64,000 bases of DNA from Pieris napi. Lineage: Eukaryota; Arthropoda; Insecta; Lepidoptera; Pieridae. The notes beneath the pieces are model-generated. The model had not been told where the DNA came from, did no database searches, and saw only the letters and a list, made by a program, of their open reading frames with translations. The stretch covers positions 11,852,001 through 11,916,000 of the forward strand of contig NC_062236.1 in assembly GCF_905475465.1 (NCBI RefSeq), in the 5' to 3' direction. Positions within the stretch are counted from its first letter, which is position 1. Each line of letters begins with the position of its first letter. Made by a program: the position numbers and the translations under genes. Positions 20,011-31,497 of this stretch are shown piece by piece.

Positions 20011-21625
20011 CGTGGGACGGTTTCAATAAGTTTGAGTTTATTAAACTAGTTAATAATGCTAGTATCATTTCTAATACATCAGATTTTTCTTCTTCTTTAT
20101 TTTTGTGTCCAACCAGAGCACTGCCATTTTTAGGCTCTGGAACTTGGAAATCTTTTAAAACATTATAATGAGCAACACGATCATAACCATGTTGTGGTTT
20201 ACGAGGAGAGCGAGGTTTTAAGAATATTGTCTTTTTATTTGAGGCATTAGTAGAATTATTACGAGATACAGACTTCGCTGCGGAAGAATATACGGGTTTT
20301 GGTACTTCCGGAATTGTTGAACTTAATGCATCTGCGTATGAAGGCTTAATAGAAGAAAAATATTTACTGGCTTCGGCATAAGACATGCAGCTCTGAGCCA
20401 TTTTAACTTTGATTTCTGTCTGTCTCACAAATTCTGGACATGACTTATCTATCGCTGAATGGGACCCTTCGACTTCACACATTACACAGTACAGAGGATC
20501 TTTATCTGACCTGTCACATGATACACCTGCATGTTGACCTCCACAGTTATAACATATTGGAGTCTTAGAACGACATTGAACTTTGGTATGACCATAACGG
20601 CAGCATTTATAGCATTGTATGGTAGGATAAATATATATTTCTACTGGAAGAGCATTATAGCACATGAAAATCCTTTTTGGTAAAACTTGCCCATCAAATG
20701 TTAATACAACTGATTCAGAGGGTTTCCAAGAAACCGAGTCATTAATTTTTACCTTGCGATTCAAACGTCTTATTTTAAGTATTTTGCCGCAGCCTATAGG
20801 TACGGATACATTTTGTTGAACTTCCTCTACACTCCAATCTACAGGGACCCCGCGAACTAGACCCATTCTTGTTACGCTGAAAGTGGGAATGAAGGCTTTT
20901 AACTTTTTCGTTTCCAAAAGATTGCAGTTAAGAAAATTATTGGCGTCTTTATAATCGGAAAAGCCAACTACGCACCTGTTTCTTCCTATACGCTTTACAC
21001 TTCCGGGAACAATATTATTAAATTTGTTCTGCTTTAAAAAATTGCCAAATGTTATTGGATGGAGAATGGTCCCGTCGTCAGGTGAACTTTGAATACGTTG
21101 AACATGTATAAAATAAGGGGAAACATCGGTAGAAACATATTCAGTACGGCCAATCGAACGGGGGTCCGTATTGGTTACTGAAGTTGTGGTGTTGTTTAAA
21201 TTTCCCGCGTTAGAGTCTTGAGAGATATTTGAATTTTCCGTGTAAGATGTTGATGGTCGAGAGGATGTGCTATGTGAATTATTATTATTTTGCAAGTGTG
21301 GAGATGACGTGGATTGAGATATAGGTTTTGAAGTAACCTTTTTAATTAAAATTGACTCATCTTCTACATTGCATAAGCTTTCGCACTGACAGTAATCACC
21401 GCTAGAACCACTACCTTTCTTTTTCTTAATTTTCGTACATTGCCGACAAAGGCGCAAATAACGTGTTCGTTTACGACTTCCTTCACCTGTTTGAGATGAT
21501 ACCGAACAATCGGTATCCATTTTGTCAAATTCATCTTGTGAACCAACAGATACATTTGATCCCACAGGGAGATTCAAGCCAACAAGGCCATCATCCCCCC
21601 GACCTAGATCGGGGGGCTTGTTCAT
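19907..21625 (-). CDS. LINE ORF1: RNA-binding Gag-like protein with zinc knuckles
   Basis: 572 aa starting MNKPPDLGRG. A low-complexity Ser/Asn/Thr-rich N-terminal third contains a Cys-rich patch (RLCRQCTKIKKKKG). A region at about 165-330 has the look of the RRM-like domain of these proteins. Three zinc knuckles follow: C338-x2-C-x4-H-x4-C351, C358-x2-C-x3-H-x4-C370 and a longer C380-x2-C-x5-H-x6-C396. The protein is expected to coat the element RNA and form the retrotransposition particle. ORF1 ends 56 bases inside the probable start of ORF2. The frame is fully open. Confidence 0.9.
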   Translation of the reverse strand: MNKPPDLGRGDDGLVGLNLPVGSNVSVGSQDEFDKMDTDCSVSSQTGEGSRKRTRYLRLCRQCTKIKKKKGSGSSGDYCQCESLCNVEDESILIKKVTSKPISQSTSSPHLQNNNNSHSTSSRPSTSYTENSNISQDSNAGNLNNTTTSVTNTDPRSIGRTEYVSTDVSPYFIHVQRIQSSPDDGTILHPITFGNFLKQNKFNNIVPGSVKRIGRNRCVVGFSDYKDANNFLNCNLLETKKLKAFIPTFSVTRMGLVRGVPVDWSVEEVQQNVSVPIGCGKILKIRRLNRKVKINDSVSWKPSESVVLTFDGQVLPKRIFMCYNALPVEIYIYPTIQCYKCCRYGHTKVQCRSKTPICYNCGGQHAGVSCDRSDKDPLYCVMCEVEGSHSAIDKSCPEFVRQTEIKVKMAQSCMSYAEASKYFSSIKPSYADALSSTIPEVPKPVYSSAAKSVSRNNSTNASNKKTIFLKPRSPRKPQHGYDRVAHYNVLKDFQVPEPKNGSALVGHKNKEEEKSDVLEMILALLTSLINSNLLKPSHVASINEKIKSVNVIKNNGFQDNSMELQECCSKET

Positions 21626-21829
21626 ACAATATTTACAGAAATTACAAAAACTTACCGACTACACGATGACACTATACACAAATATGATATAAAGATTACA
21701 TATAATACAAAAATTAAAACTACCAGCTTATCCTCTGCGTTTTAACTAGTAAAATTAAATTAAATATTCAACACCGTGAAAAATACGTCTACCATGAACG
21801 AAGTTTCCCGCGCTTTTTCTATAGTACAG

Positions 21830-23354
21830 TTGACTAAAAGTTTTATTCTAAGTATCAATATAAGCAGATATGTCATTACGATCCATGATTTTATGTTTGG
21901 AAAAAAGTTGGACAGTTTTTTCACAATTTAGTATCATAGATATTTCTTTACATATTATCTATGATATACCTAAGTAACAATATTAACCCTTAACACAGAA
22001 TTCTGTATCTGTTTCATTAATATTCCGTGCCCAAAAAAATTGTGCTTCAGCAAACTATCACCACGATTTGAACTGAGACTCCAAGTTATATTGGACGTCA
22101 AACGTTAGTTAAATTAATGTCATCGCTTGCTTAATATAATTTTTAACAATTAAAATACTTGTATTGTAAAAATTTAAAATTAAGAACTTTTGCCCATGAT
22201 TGCCCAACAATCTACAAAGATGCAAGGAACTAAGAAGGTATTAAATAGCCACTTCTTCCTTGCGTCTTTATCCTTCTTACACATTATTGTTTAGCTTATA
22301 AGCGCATCACAAACACAAACGACACTTAGAATCAAAGAAAAAAAACTACCACCACGCTAACCTTAGTAGCATCTTATCTAGTTGCTTTTTGTTATTTAAA
22401 TAAAAGTCTTAAAGGTAAATAGTAAAAAAAAACAAGTTAACAGTTTCACTACAAATAATTTTTAAATTAAAATCGCGTCTTCAAAATTTAATTTAACTAA
22501 GCAATTCGATAAATAATTTGTCAAATTACATCTCAAGAATTCAAATGTAGAACACCACAATCGTTTTAATCTAAAAGTTGCTTTTTAAATCGCACAATAG
22601 ATCTGGGACAGCTCTTTGTTCGCACCGTACTAAATTAGGCAATTGCTGGCAACACTTGTGCATACACTAAAATAGAGGCCGTGTCTGCAAGTCCGGTCTA
22701 TAATGTTTTAGAGTATCATTTTTAATGATACAAAGGTGTGGTTGGACTAACATTTAATATGAAATCATTTACCTGTTTTAATTACGAAAAGGTAATAAAA
22801 TTAAACTTTTTGAACCCACGCATTTCTGCCATATTTATTTGTCGAAGAGAGGCGTAGTTCGGCTTTTTAATTAAACAAACATTCCACTAGAGGCGTTAAT
22901 ATAACTATATAATCTAATGAATCTTACTAAAATAAATGCTTGTACTCAAACCTATGTAAAAATAGTGCGATGACCGCTGATTAGTTGAGCTTTTTTATAG
23001 TCTCGAGACAGGATGTTTGTACGTGACTTAATAAGCCAGCAAACTGATAAATGTTATTCAAAGTAAATGTGACTTTTGCTGCGTGTATGAGTAAAACGAA
23101 ACAAAAGATGATCGCTATCAGTAGACCTAAAATTTATGTTATTTAGAATAACATTCGAATTCGCCGTTCTATATATTAAAACTACTACATTGTTTAATGA
23201 ATTCAAAATATATTCCATTTATTATAATATATACTTCATAGTTTAGACCTGCGTAGGTTCATAAATGGAACAATATTTATGGCACAGACTACCAGTAGTA
23301 AAAAATAAAAAGAAATTACACGTCAAATTGATAACCTTCTTTTTTAAAACGATA
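21830..23354. other. Intergenic, AT-rich, nothing recognised
   Basis: Frames are broken on both strands, and no paired splice sites with coding-like sequence or repeated ends were found. Confidence 0.45.
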
Positions 23355-23363
23355 AGTTAAGTC

Positions 23364-23791
23364 GGGAACCTTAAGTTGGTGGGGGGAAATTAATTTTTTG
23401 CACTTTTTTTTGGCTCTATCAACTGTTCGTTAACTGTTCTTCATTGTTCTATCAAAAAAAAATTTTGTTCGTTCTTATTTTTATTTTTTTTTAATTATAA
23501 AAAAATTGACCCTCAATTTGGCACGAACTATAGATATTTTGATTTTTTTTTCTTTCTAATAGTTTAGAACTATTCAATAACTGTTCGTTCAAAATAAACA
23601 ACTGTTCGGCTTTCATTATCCTGTAATTTAATAATTAACTTTTTTTTATAAATCTTAATTAAATGTTATTGCACATGCGCAGTATCAATGCGCATAGTTC
23701 TCATAAATTATGCGCGGCCTATTTGAATTCGATTCAAAGAGACAACACAACAATAACAGCAACAACAACAAAATCATCATCATCATCATCA
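23364..23791 (+). repeat. Left terminal inverted repeat of the Mutator-like element
   Basis: It contains AACTGTTC at 23421, 23432, 23579 and 23600, a possible array of transposase-binding sites. It differs from the right arm mainly by a few substitutions and by A/T run lengths, so the element is probably young. Confidence 0.85.
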
Positions 23792-24617
23792 TTAATAATA
23801 ATAATAATAATAAATATCATTCGGCAGCCTAAATTGAATTTGATGTCTTTTTTAAATTTCATATTTTAAATTCAGATAAAAATGTTCGTAATTATTTATA
23901 TACAATATTTGGTTTTCCTTTTCAACGGAGTTCTTTGATTATATCTTATCTAATTGAGTAAAAATAAAGGAACTGATAAAACAATATTTTTAATTCATTT
24001 AAATCTTAGTAGGTATAATATGTTGGTGAAGATATGGATCTTCTTAAAGCTTCGTTTATAAAAAAAACGGTGATAAACGTAATTCATTGTAAAATTCATT
24101 AAATCATTCGAGAGAATAAATATTTTTTTTTTCATTAAATTCACCTCTCTATAATCTTACATTTTAAGTTAGTCATTATGATGTAAAGCATGTCTTCAAA
24201 AAATTATAAATAAGATAAAATTTACAAATACAAAAATGATTTATTTTTTTAAATTAATTGAAATTCTTTTATATTAATTTTGAAGTAAAAATCTAAGTCA
24301 ACTTATAACGTAAGTAGTACAGAAAAAATTTGTTAAAGTTTTCGTATTCGAAAATGAAATTATATTATCATCTATTTTAAATGAATAATTAAAAATATTG
24401 ACTGAGAATGAAAAAGAAATTGGTTCTAGAATATATTGTATCAATATATAAATATATAGTTTGCATGGGACTAATCCTTTTCTATTTTTCTCATTCAATA
24501 TATTTAATCAGGAATGTTAAAAGAATGGATAAGTACAAGAAATACGACTTTAGATGTTAAGAAAGAGTTCATTTTGTTTGTATAAAATAACAAAATATAA
24601 ATGAAAGTAAAAACCGG

Positions 24618-25046
24618 GTGATGATGATGATTTTGTTGTTGTTGCTGTTATTGTTGTGTTGTCTCTTTGAATCGAATTCAAATAGGCCGCGCATAATTTA
24701 TGAGAACTATGCGCATTGATACTGCGCATGCGCAATAACATTTAATTAAGATTTATAAAAAAAAGTTAATTATTATTAAATTACAGGATAATGAAAGCCG
24801 AACAGTTGTTTATTTTGAACGAACAGTTATTGAATAGTTCTAAACTATTAGAAAGAAAAAAAAAATATCAAAATATCTATAGTTCGTGCCAAATTGAAGG
24901 TAATTTTTTTTATAATTAAAATAAAATAAAAATAAGAACGAACAAAAATTTTTTTTGATAGAACAATGAAGAACAGTTAACGAACAGTTGATAGAGCCAA
25001 AAAAAAGTGCAAAAAATTAATTTCCCCCCGCCAACTTAAGGTTCCC
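24618..25046 (-). repeat. Right terminal inverted repeat of the Mutator-like element
   Basis: Inverse copy of the left arm. The outer end reads CCAACTTAAGGTTCCC at 25031-25046 and the inner end is a TGATGATGATGA run. Confidence 0.85.
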
Positions 25047-25775
25047 AGTTAAGTCAGTACCAAAACATAGATAAATTGAGGTTTTTTCACTTTAACAAAA
25101 ATAGAATAGTAATTTCAAAATAACTAAATTCTCATGATATTTTTCTACATATGACGGCCACGGCTTTAGTGTGAATTATTCGTCAGAACAAAAAAGTTAA
25201 TTGCGCCGGCGGTAGTCCACAGATGATATTATAATTGCTAATATGAAATGATCTCTGGTAATTTGTTATGAATAATAGCTTTATCTAACTTGAATTCAAA
25301 CGTATTAAAAAACTACGATTTATTGTTAAAAAAAACGATGATTCTACATTTGCTTTGTATGGATATAATTTATGTCTTTTGTATTTTCTTAATTAAGCAA
25401 GATTAGAGTCAATCTAAAATAAGTAAATGAATTTGATATATCAGGTTCTGGAGTAGATTTAACAAAACAAAATGTTTTATCTAAAACCTGTAATTCTATG
25501 ATAACTTGATTGTTAATATAGAACGTTAGATCGCACAGCTATCGTGACACATAACATTTATGTCATAATATTCAAGGTTTCTTGTCAAACAAGTTTGTAA
25601 CACGATAATTATTTACTTAGTTGTTTTAAATAAAATATTATATTTTACGTTTTTTCGTCTACATATTAATTATAATCGAGATTATATAATCTGTCCACGG
25701 TTTCGAGTACTTGATTCTTAAATACCTATTTAATCGGATGTACGAAAATGTATGACATTTTTTCGTGTGATTTTT

Positions 25776-25858
25776 TTATAGAACAAGGTGTAACGCGCAG
25801 GAGGCTCACCTGATGTTAAGTGATACCGCTGCTCAAAAACACTCAATGCTGGAGACAG
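25776..25858 (-). repeat. Dispersed repeat C, short inverted copy
   Basis: GCGCAGGAGGCTCACCTGATG is followed by TTAAGTGATACCGCTGC and a partial CACTCAATGCTGGAG, the inverse of the repeat C tail. A related decayed stretch occurs at 26050-26120. Confidence 0.55.
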
Positions 25859-28790
25859 ACATACATTTTAGACATTCCAATTAACTGACCATTATTATTA
25901 ATAAGTTTTTTTAAATTGAGTTTAAAAAAAGTAGGAGATTATAATGTTAAACCTTAGTTATGTCTAACACTATAAAATATAGTTTAAAATTATAATGACA
26001 TGTGAAACTTCATTGCGAACAGAAAGATGAAGGAAAATCGTTTTTTTTTATCATAGAGGGGCAAAATAAAGGCCTCCCATTAAGGGGCAGACTTTGCAGC
26101 CCATGGACACTCATTTTTAGTGGGGAGTGTGTGAGGAGTGAATTGAGTAGTGTGGAAAGCTTACGGGTTATTGTACTTTTTAATTCCAAGTAATTAAATA
26201 AATAAAAATATTGATAGATAAAAATTGAGATGGTACAATCGGGGTATTAGAATATACAAAATGCATATAAATTGGTCAGGCCGTTTCTCAAGGTGCTCTC
26301 TGGTTTGACATTTATCGTATATCTATTTCTAAAAAAATGCCATATTAAATAAATTTTGACTTTTTATTTGTAGATAGTTGGTTGACATATACCTTGTAAA
26401 ATTTATTTCCTTTGTTTCTCTTGATATTTAAAGATGTCTTTTATTTTTATAAACAATTTTGGCGAGGTTGTCTCTTGTTGATTAAATACATCCTTGTCCA
26501 GTTGGTTGGCATTTGCGACATGACGTCATTTAGCCATGACTCAATCCGCTTACTAAATAGTTTGCCAATGTGACCAGGGTTTTCCTATTTCTTGATACCG
26601 AATTGTGATGGTAACAGTTAAAATGAATAAGCTGTCCTCTTTCTTCAACAAATTACCACAAATCTTTTCATAATATCCAGATACAGTACATATGTAAATT
26701 ATCAGATTAAAAAAGTGCTATTTCTATTTAAGTTTTTTAAGCCAATATGCGCTCTTTAAATTTGAACAAAAAAAAAAAAAAACAAAGAAAGAACTAAACA
26801 AATTTATTTTTTTCTCCTATAACTTATAGAATAATAAAATAAATTCTGCAAAGACAATTAAAGTCTATTTAACAGCACTCTTAACAGTCAATCTGTAAAC
26901 TGTACATTTTATTTTGACATACAAACTATTTTTTGAAATTGGAATTCCTATTATGCTTACGGTAAGATGAAGAGTACGTTTTTAACCATTAACATTTCAA
27001 ATTCCAGTTGAATTCCGAATTTTGGTAATGACAAATTCAATTAATTTTATGACTTTAAACTTCCTTGCCATTTCATTTATCTTTTATACCTCTTACGATC
27101 TTATCTGTGCCTGGTACACATAAACAAATTTAAAATTAAAGTCACGAATAAAACCAATCACCATCGGAAGCAATTAAATACTCCGGCCGTAATTTCTCGA
27201 ACAATCAATTCATAATTAGTGGACAACAAAGAATATTATAATAGTCACGGCTCGAGACGCTATCTAACATATATCTTTTCGTTTTATTATAAGGTTTTAT
27301 TGTACTTCAGCGTCTCAAATAGTTGTAACAACGAATTTAAAAGAGTTACCAAGAAAGGTAGAACAGGGCACACACGCACATGTATAATCTGAGTTACAAA
27401 CATACTCGTACTTGTTTTACGGTTTTGTTTTAAAATAATTTGGGGTAATTTACAAAACGCTACTTTAGCAAAAATGTCTTGTATAGATACATGCCTACAT
27501 GCACATATTATATGCATAAACAAATATATTTGGTAAATTTATTTTTTTAAATATCGTAAGACGATATACAAATGTGATAATAAACATTTATTTTAACGCT
27601 TTTATACAAGAATTATCTTTTCTTTTTCGAATTTAAAATAATCTCAAATAATCAAAACCACTACAGTATCGCTTTCTCTATAATTTATGATGGCATAAAT
27701 TCTTAGGCAAACTGCAAATAAAAGTATCCGATCGCAGCTGCACTTAAGTTTTAAATAATAGCAACATTTAACATTTTATTTATATCCATGTACGATTCAA
27801 GATTATTATGATATCATCTCAACCCACAAACAGGCTTAAAGCGAGATCATTTCTTTATTTCTCAGGTTTTTCTGTGACTTTTAATGATTATGAGTTTAAT
27901 AATCTTCATGGAACAATTTGAATTGTAGATTAAAATTATTTCTGAACCAAATGTACGTATGTAAAATGTTTCTATTTTCGTAACACTTATGAATGACAAA
28001 AATACGTGAATAATAAACTTGGAAAACTTCTTTCAATATTTATAGAAATAATCATATTAATTATACTAAGCCTAATATTTAAAACATAAATGTAACAAAT
28101 GTATAAAATGTCTGTTCGTTAGAAGATTTTCCCATCTTTAGGAAATTCAAAACGAGCATTGTAGTCGGTGAAAGCTGTATATTATGCAATATCTGTGATG
28201 TGATATTAGATGTATGCAAACTTCTTTGTTTCTTACATTAATTAAGTTACATTTGTAACGTTTTTTAGATTAAGAAATTTAAGTCTTTTATGTTATTTGA
28301 GAAGTAGATATGAGGTATTTTTTATAAGATACTTAGAGCTTACGGAATAGCCATAAATTGCAGTCACCGAAGCTCATAATCACCCATTTAAATGCACCCA
28401 GACTTGAGAGATACGTTGTTAAATCTCTTTAAAAAAATAGAAAGGGATATAAATCTCGACCCATAGGACAAGATCAATGAAGAAATATAACGCATATAGA
28501 GGTATATAATATAACGAATATCGCATAATGAGATACGATCGGCAAAAAGTAAAATCGATAATTTTTCATTGGAATCGCGCGCACGCCCCGATATATTTCA
28601 TACGAACACGAACAATTCAACTTGACGATGGGTTTGTGACTTATCTTGTCACTTTTATTTTTGATAACTATAAACCTTTCATTTATTATTAATTTTGTAT
28701 CATATTAAATCATGTTTTTATGTTCGATAAAAATGTTGTATAAATGTAAAGTTTGAGAAAGATGTTGTTCAACACTAATACATATTTAAG
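25859..28790. other. Intergenic region upstream of CRELD, no gene seen
   Basis: AT-rich with short broken frames. The longest (78 aa near 27287-27523, - strand) shows no familiar motif and no splice support. Composition rises from about 28560 towards the CRELD promoter. Confidence 0.45.
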
Positions 28791-28833
28791 TTATATAATA
28801 ACGTCTAACGGAACGTCGCTTCGATCGCATGCC

Positions 28834-28948
28834 GACGTCTTTCCGACTTCAGCCGGTCATTGACGCGTCAGCTGTCAGTTGTCACTACGTCTGTATAGGC
28901 TTACGTCAGTATTTGTTAGCTATTAGCTAGTCGAAATAAAACACGTCA
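28834..28948 (+). promoter_or_regulatory. Cluster of CRE/UPR-type bZIP motifs upstream of CRELD
   Basis: GACGTC at 28834-28839, the palindrome TGACGCGTCA at 28861-28870, TACGTCA at 28902-28908 and CACGTCA at 28942-28948 all lie within 115 bases. The last is TGACGTG on the - strand, the core of the XBP1/ATF6 unfolded-protein-response element. They sit about 220-335 bases before the CRELD ATG in a locally less AT-rich stretch. Vertebrate CRELD2 is an ER-stress gene, so a stress-responsive promoter is a reasonable inference. The start site itself is not identified. Confidence 0.45.
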
Positions 28949-29071
28949 GTTTTACGATCTATTATGAATTAAAATCATATTTAAATAATTATTTAGCACT
29001 ATTAAAAGCTCAGTATAGCACTATTGCATTTAATTATCACAGATTGTCCATTGTAATCAAGGATACTTAAG

Positions 29072-29156
29072 GTAATATAGCCATGTAATTTTTCCATGTA
29101 GTTGTTGTAGTTAAACATTTGTAAATATTTAATGTATTATATATTTAATTTTACAG
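29072..29156 (+). other. Possible 85-bp 5' UTR intron of CRELD
   Basis: A donor AAG|GTAATA ends the putative exon at 29071, and the acceptor TTTAATTTTACAG ends at 29156, twelve bases before the ATG. The size is normal for a short insect intron. Confidence 0.45.
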
Positions 29157-29168
29157 TATAAAATTACA

Positions 29169-30395
29169 ATGAAGAGGATGGTTTTAAGTGTATATATTAG
29201 TGTTATATTCTTCTTCACTTCGGTACTTTGTACTGTACAGCCTCCAAACATAAACCCTGGAATATTAAGCCAGTCTAAATCACTCGGCGAGTGTCAATCG
29301 TGTAAGTTATTTATAGAATCATTCAAATCGGGATTAGATAGAACAACCCGAGGAAAATACGAAGGAGGAGATGCCGCTTGGGAGGAAGAAAAATTAAAAA
29401 AATCATACAAACGAAGTGAGATGCGATTAGTAGATATTCAAGAGGGACTATGTAAAGAGTCAAAACACTCAATTCAATGCCACCATATAGCTGAAAAAGC
29501 TGAGGAATTTATTGAAGAGTGGTGGGCGCAAGATCCTGATGAATCTGTTGATTTATTTAAATATATATGTATAGACAAGTTACAAGTATGCTGCCCCAAA
29601 CACCATTTTGGAAAAGATTGCACACCTTGTCCAGGTGACCATGATAATTTATGCAGTGGCAATGGAAAATGTAGGGGTGATGGCACTCGGAAAGGTAATG
29701 GAACATGCCTATGTGATCCTGGCTATATGGGAGAGAACTGCAACCAATGTTCTTCAGGTTATTATTTGTCTTACAAGGATAACAACAAAATGTTGTGTTC
29801 TGTTTGCCATCGCTCCTGTATGGGTGGATGTAGAGGAGGCACAGCCAAAGACTGTGTTGCTTGTAAATCTGGATATGTTTTTGATTCAGATAAAGTTTGC
29901 ATTGATATAAATGAGTGTGAAGACTTAAAGAGATGTAATGCAGGCCAATTCTGTGAAAATAGATTAGGCTCCTATGCATGTATAGCCTGTGATAAGTCTT
30001 GTAATGGTTGTCATGGAGGTGGGCCAGATTTATGCAGAAAATGTGCAAAAGGATACTCAAAAAAAGGAGAGTTGTGTATTGCTGACAGAGAAGACGAGGA
30101 TCAGTCAGATACATTAACTACAACTAGGTAACATCTCTTATGCATTAATTTGATAACAACCACATAAGTTTGATTTTTTAAACAACCTTTATAACATGAG
30201 AATTTGCCCATTATAATTATATAAAATATAGTTTTACCAATTTAATTTTTAAAAAACAAGAGGGTATAATTATTGTTTTCTCCTCACAATTATTTCTTAA
30301 TTAGTCAAAAGTGTTCAAGCTAATGTGGTTCTATTAATAAGGTTTATTTTGTTTTCTAATACTTTAATATTTCTTACAGAAAAGAGGAGCTGTAA
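29169..30395 (+). CDS. Creld: CRELD, ER-lumenal isoform ending in KEEL
   Basis: The first exon (29169-30127) can instead be joined to an acceptor TTTCTTACAG at 30370-30379. Translation then continues R-K-E-E-L and stops at 30393-30395, giving a soluble protein of 324 aa. A C-terminal KEEL is a KDEL-type ER retrieval signal; CRELD2-type proteins end in a similar tetrapeptide. The short exon may itself end at a donor (TTTTAG|GTAATT at 30419-30420). It would then be a 40-bp cassette: inclusion gives the soluble form and skipping gives the membrane form. If the first intron is retained, translation stops one codon later (TTTR). Splice choice is inferred from signals only. Confidence 0.8.
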
Positions 30396-31042
30396 AACAT
30401 GTGATATTATATATTTTAGGTAATTTAACTATAAATTTTGGTGATGGTAATTCATATTTTCCTCTTAGATTTTCTAACAGCTTTTGGGAACATTGCTTAT
30501 TCTATTTACATTTAAATATAGGTATAATACAAAGTACAAACATCTTTTTGAATTGATTTTACTCTAAATTTTTTGACGGACAAGTACTTAGTTGATCAGC
30601 TTTTATAAGATTATTAAATTTATGATGCAAAAACATATATGAAACCCTAATGTTTTGCTATCCCTAGTTTGAGACTAAAATATGGTGATATATGGACAAA
30701 AAAAATTGTAGTGGCCATTTTTCATGCCACTTCACACATTAAAAAAACCAGGTTTACGATCTACGGTTACAAAGTTAAAAACACCTTTTTTTATTTATAT
30801 TATCTACATTTGAACTGGAAAATTTTATTTAATGAAAGGAATTTAATTATAGGTACATCACATACATAGGATTGTTAATAGCAACAGTAATATTACTTCC
30901 CAAGTCACCATCAGTTGGCGGCATTGTCGGCATCGCGGTAATCTCATATATCGTCGGTGCTGAATACTATTGTATGATTAATGGTCACGCGGGCCTCGTG
31001 AATATGAAAGACTTTGATTTGATGCAAGTATTTCGCACTTAG
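29169..31042 (+). CDS. Creld: CRELD (cysteine-rich with EGF-like domains), membrane isoform
   Basis: Exons 29169-30127 and 30853-31042, joined in an Arg codon (AG|G), give 382 aa. Signal peptide at about 1-22 (hydrophobic VLSVYISVIFFFTSVL). CRELD domain at about 40-140 begins with the CQSC motif (42-45) and has the family signature WEEEKL at 71-76. Then come a laminin/EGF-like Cys-rich module (141-197), Cys-rich repeats (210-245), a calcium-type EGF start DINECEDLKRC (247-256) and further CxxC motifs (CIAC, CRKC). The second exon adds two hydrophobic stretches (YIGLLIATVILL and VGGIVGIAVISYIVGAEYY) and ends MKDFDLMQVFRT. This topology is that of CRELD1-type ER membrane proteins. A separate exon gives a second end (next entry). 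One coding exon covering 319 codons is unusually large for the family. NGT at 177-179 is a possible glycosylation site. Confidence 0.9.
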
Positions 31043-31491
31043 ATTTAGTGATTTATGATGCAAAGTATATCTTCCTTTTTCTTCACTCATGACTATAGCA
31101 TAAATGAATGTATGTTTTTTGTACCTTCATAGTTGGTAACGCATAGCTTGGTTCGATTCTCGGCGATATAATAATTGTATCTTATAGTTATGGCGCTCGG
31201 CAACCTAGTTGCCTATAAAGATGTACCAATTAACTCTACATTTATCAACCCCATGCTCTAAAGGAATTTATGCAATTAATTTTTTTTCATAAATTATATT
31301 GTTCGTGAATTGGAATTATTTGTTGTGAGTACAATTTAACACTTAACACTACTATGTAATATCAAGAATTGCCAAAAATCGTAAAAAAAATCACGAATTT
31401 TTATTAACCTTATTAAAACATGTTCACTTTTCGTAATGCCAATACTTATACGCACATTTCGTAGATTAAATGTAAAAATAATTAAAATGTG

Positions 31492-31497
31492 AATAAA
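31492..31497 (+). terminator. Candidate poly(A) signal of CRELD
   Basis: AATAAA lies 450 bases after the membrane-isoform stop. Others lie at 31558-31563 and 32216-32221; the last is followed by GTGGGTGTTT, a good downstream element. Which is used cannot be told. Confidence 0.35.

Larger units (their letters stand above)
16074..21818 (-). mobile_element. Full-length LINE (non-LTR) retrotransposon with target site duplication
   Basis: On the - strand the element has a 5' UTR of about 190 bp, ORF1, ORF2 overlapping it, a 140-bp 3' UTR and an A-tail (26 T on the + strand at 16074-16099). The direct repeat ctatagtacag occurs at 16063-16073 and 21819-21829 and may extend two bases into the T-run. 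That marks a single insertion of 5.7 kb with no 5' truncation. ORF1 with zinc knuckles plus ORF2 with APE endonuclease, RT and RNase H places it in the RNase H-bearing LINE groups of insects (I or a related clade). Jockey-type elements usually lack RNase H. Intact ORFs, long tail and clean duplication point to a recent insertion. Confidence 0.93.
23364..25046. mobile_element. Foldback/Mutator-like element with ~430-bp inverted arms and 9-bp target duplication
   Basis: The left arm (23364-23791) and right arm (about 24618-25046) are near-identical inverse copies, beginning GGGAACCTTAAGTTGG at both termini. The perfect direct repeat agttaagtc flanks the element at 23355-23363 and 25047-25055. 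Nine-base duplications with long inverted arms are the hallmark of Mutator-like elements. The 0.8-kb centre is very AT-rich and has no transposase, so the copy is non-autonomous. Both arms end inside in a TCA/TGA trinucleotide run. Each arm carries four copies of AACTGTTC, and the same CATGCGCA/ATGCGCATAG block. A 63-68 aa frame in each arm is the same repeat sequence, not a gene. Confidence 0.88.

Noticed and set aside
29557..30114. 185-codon open frame on the - strand opposite CRELD
   Set aside because: It is the shadow of the Cys-rich coding exon; it has no domain and the + frame is clearly CRELD.
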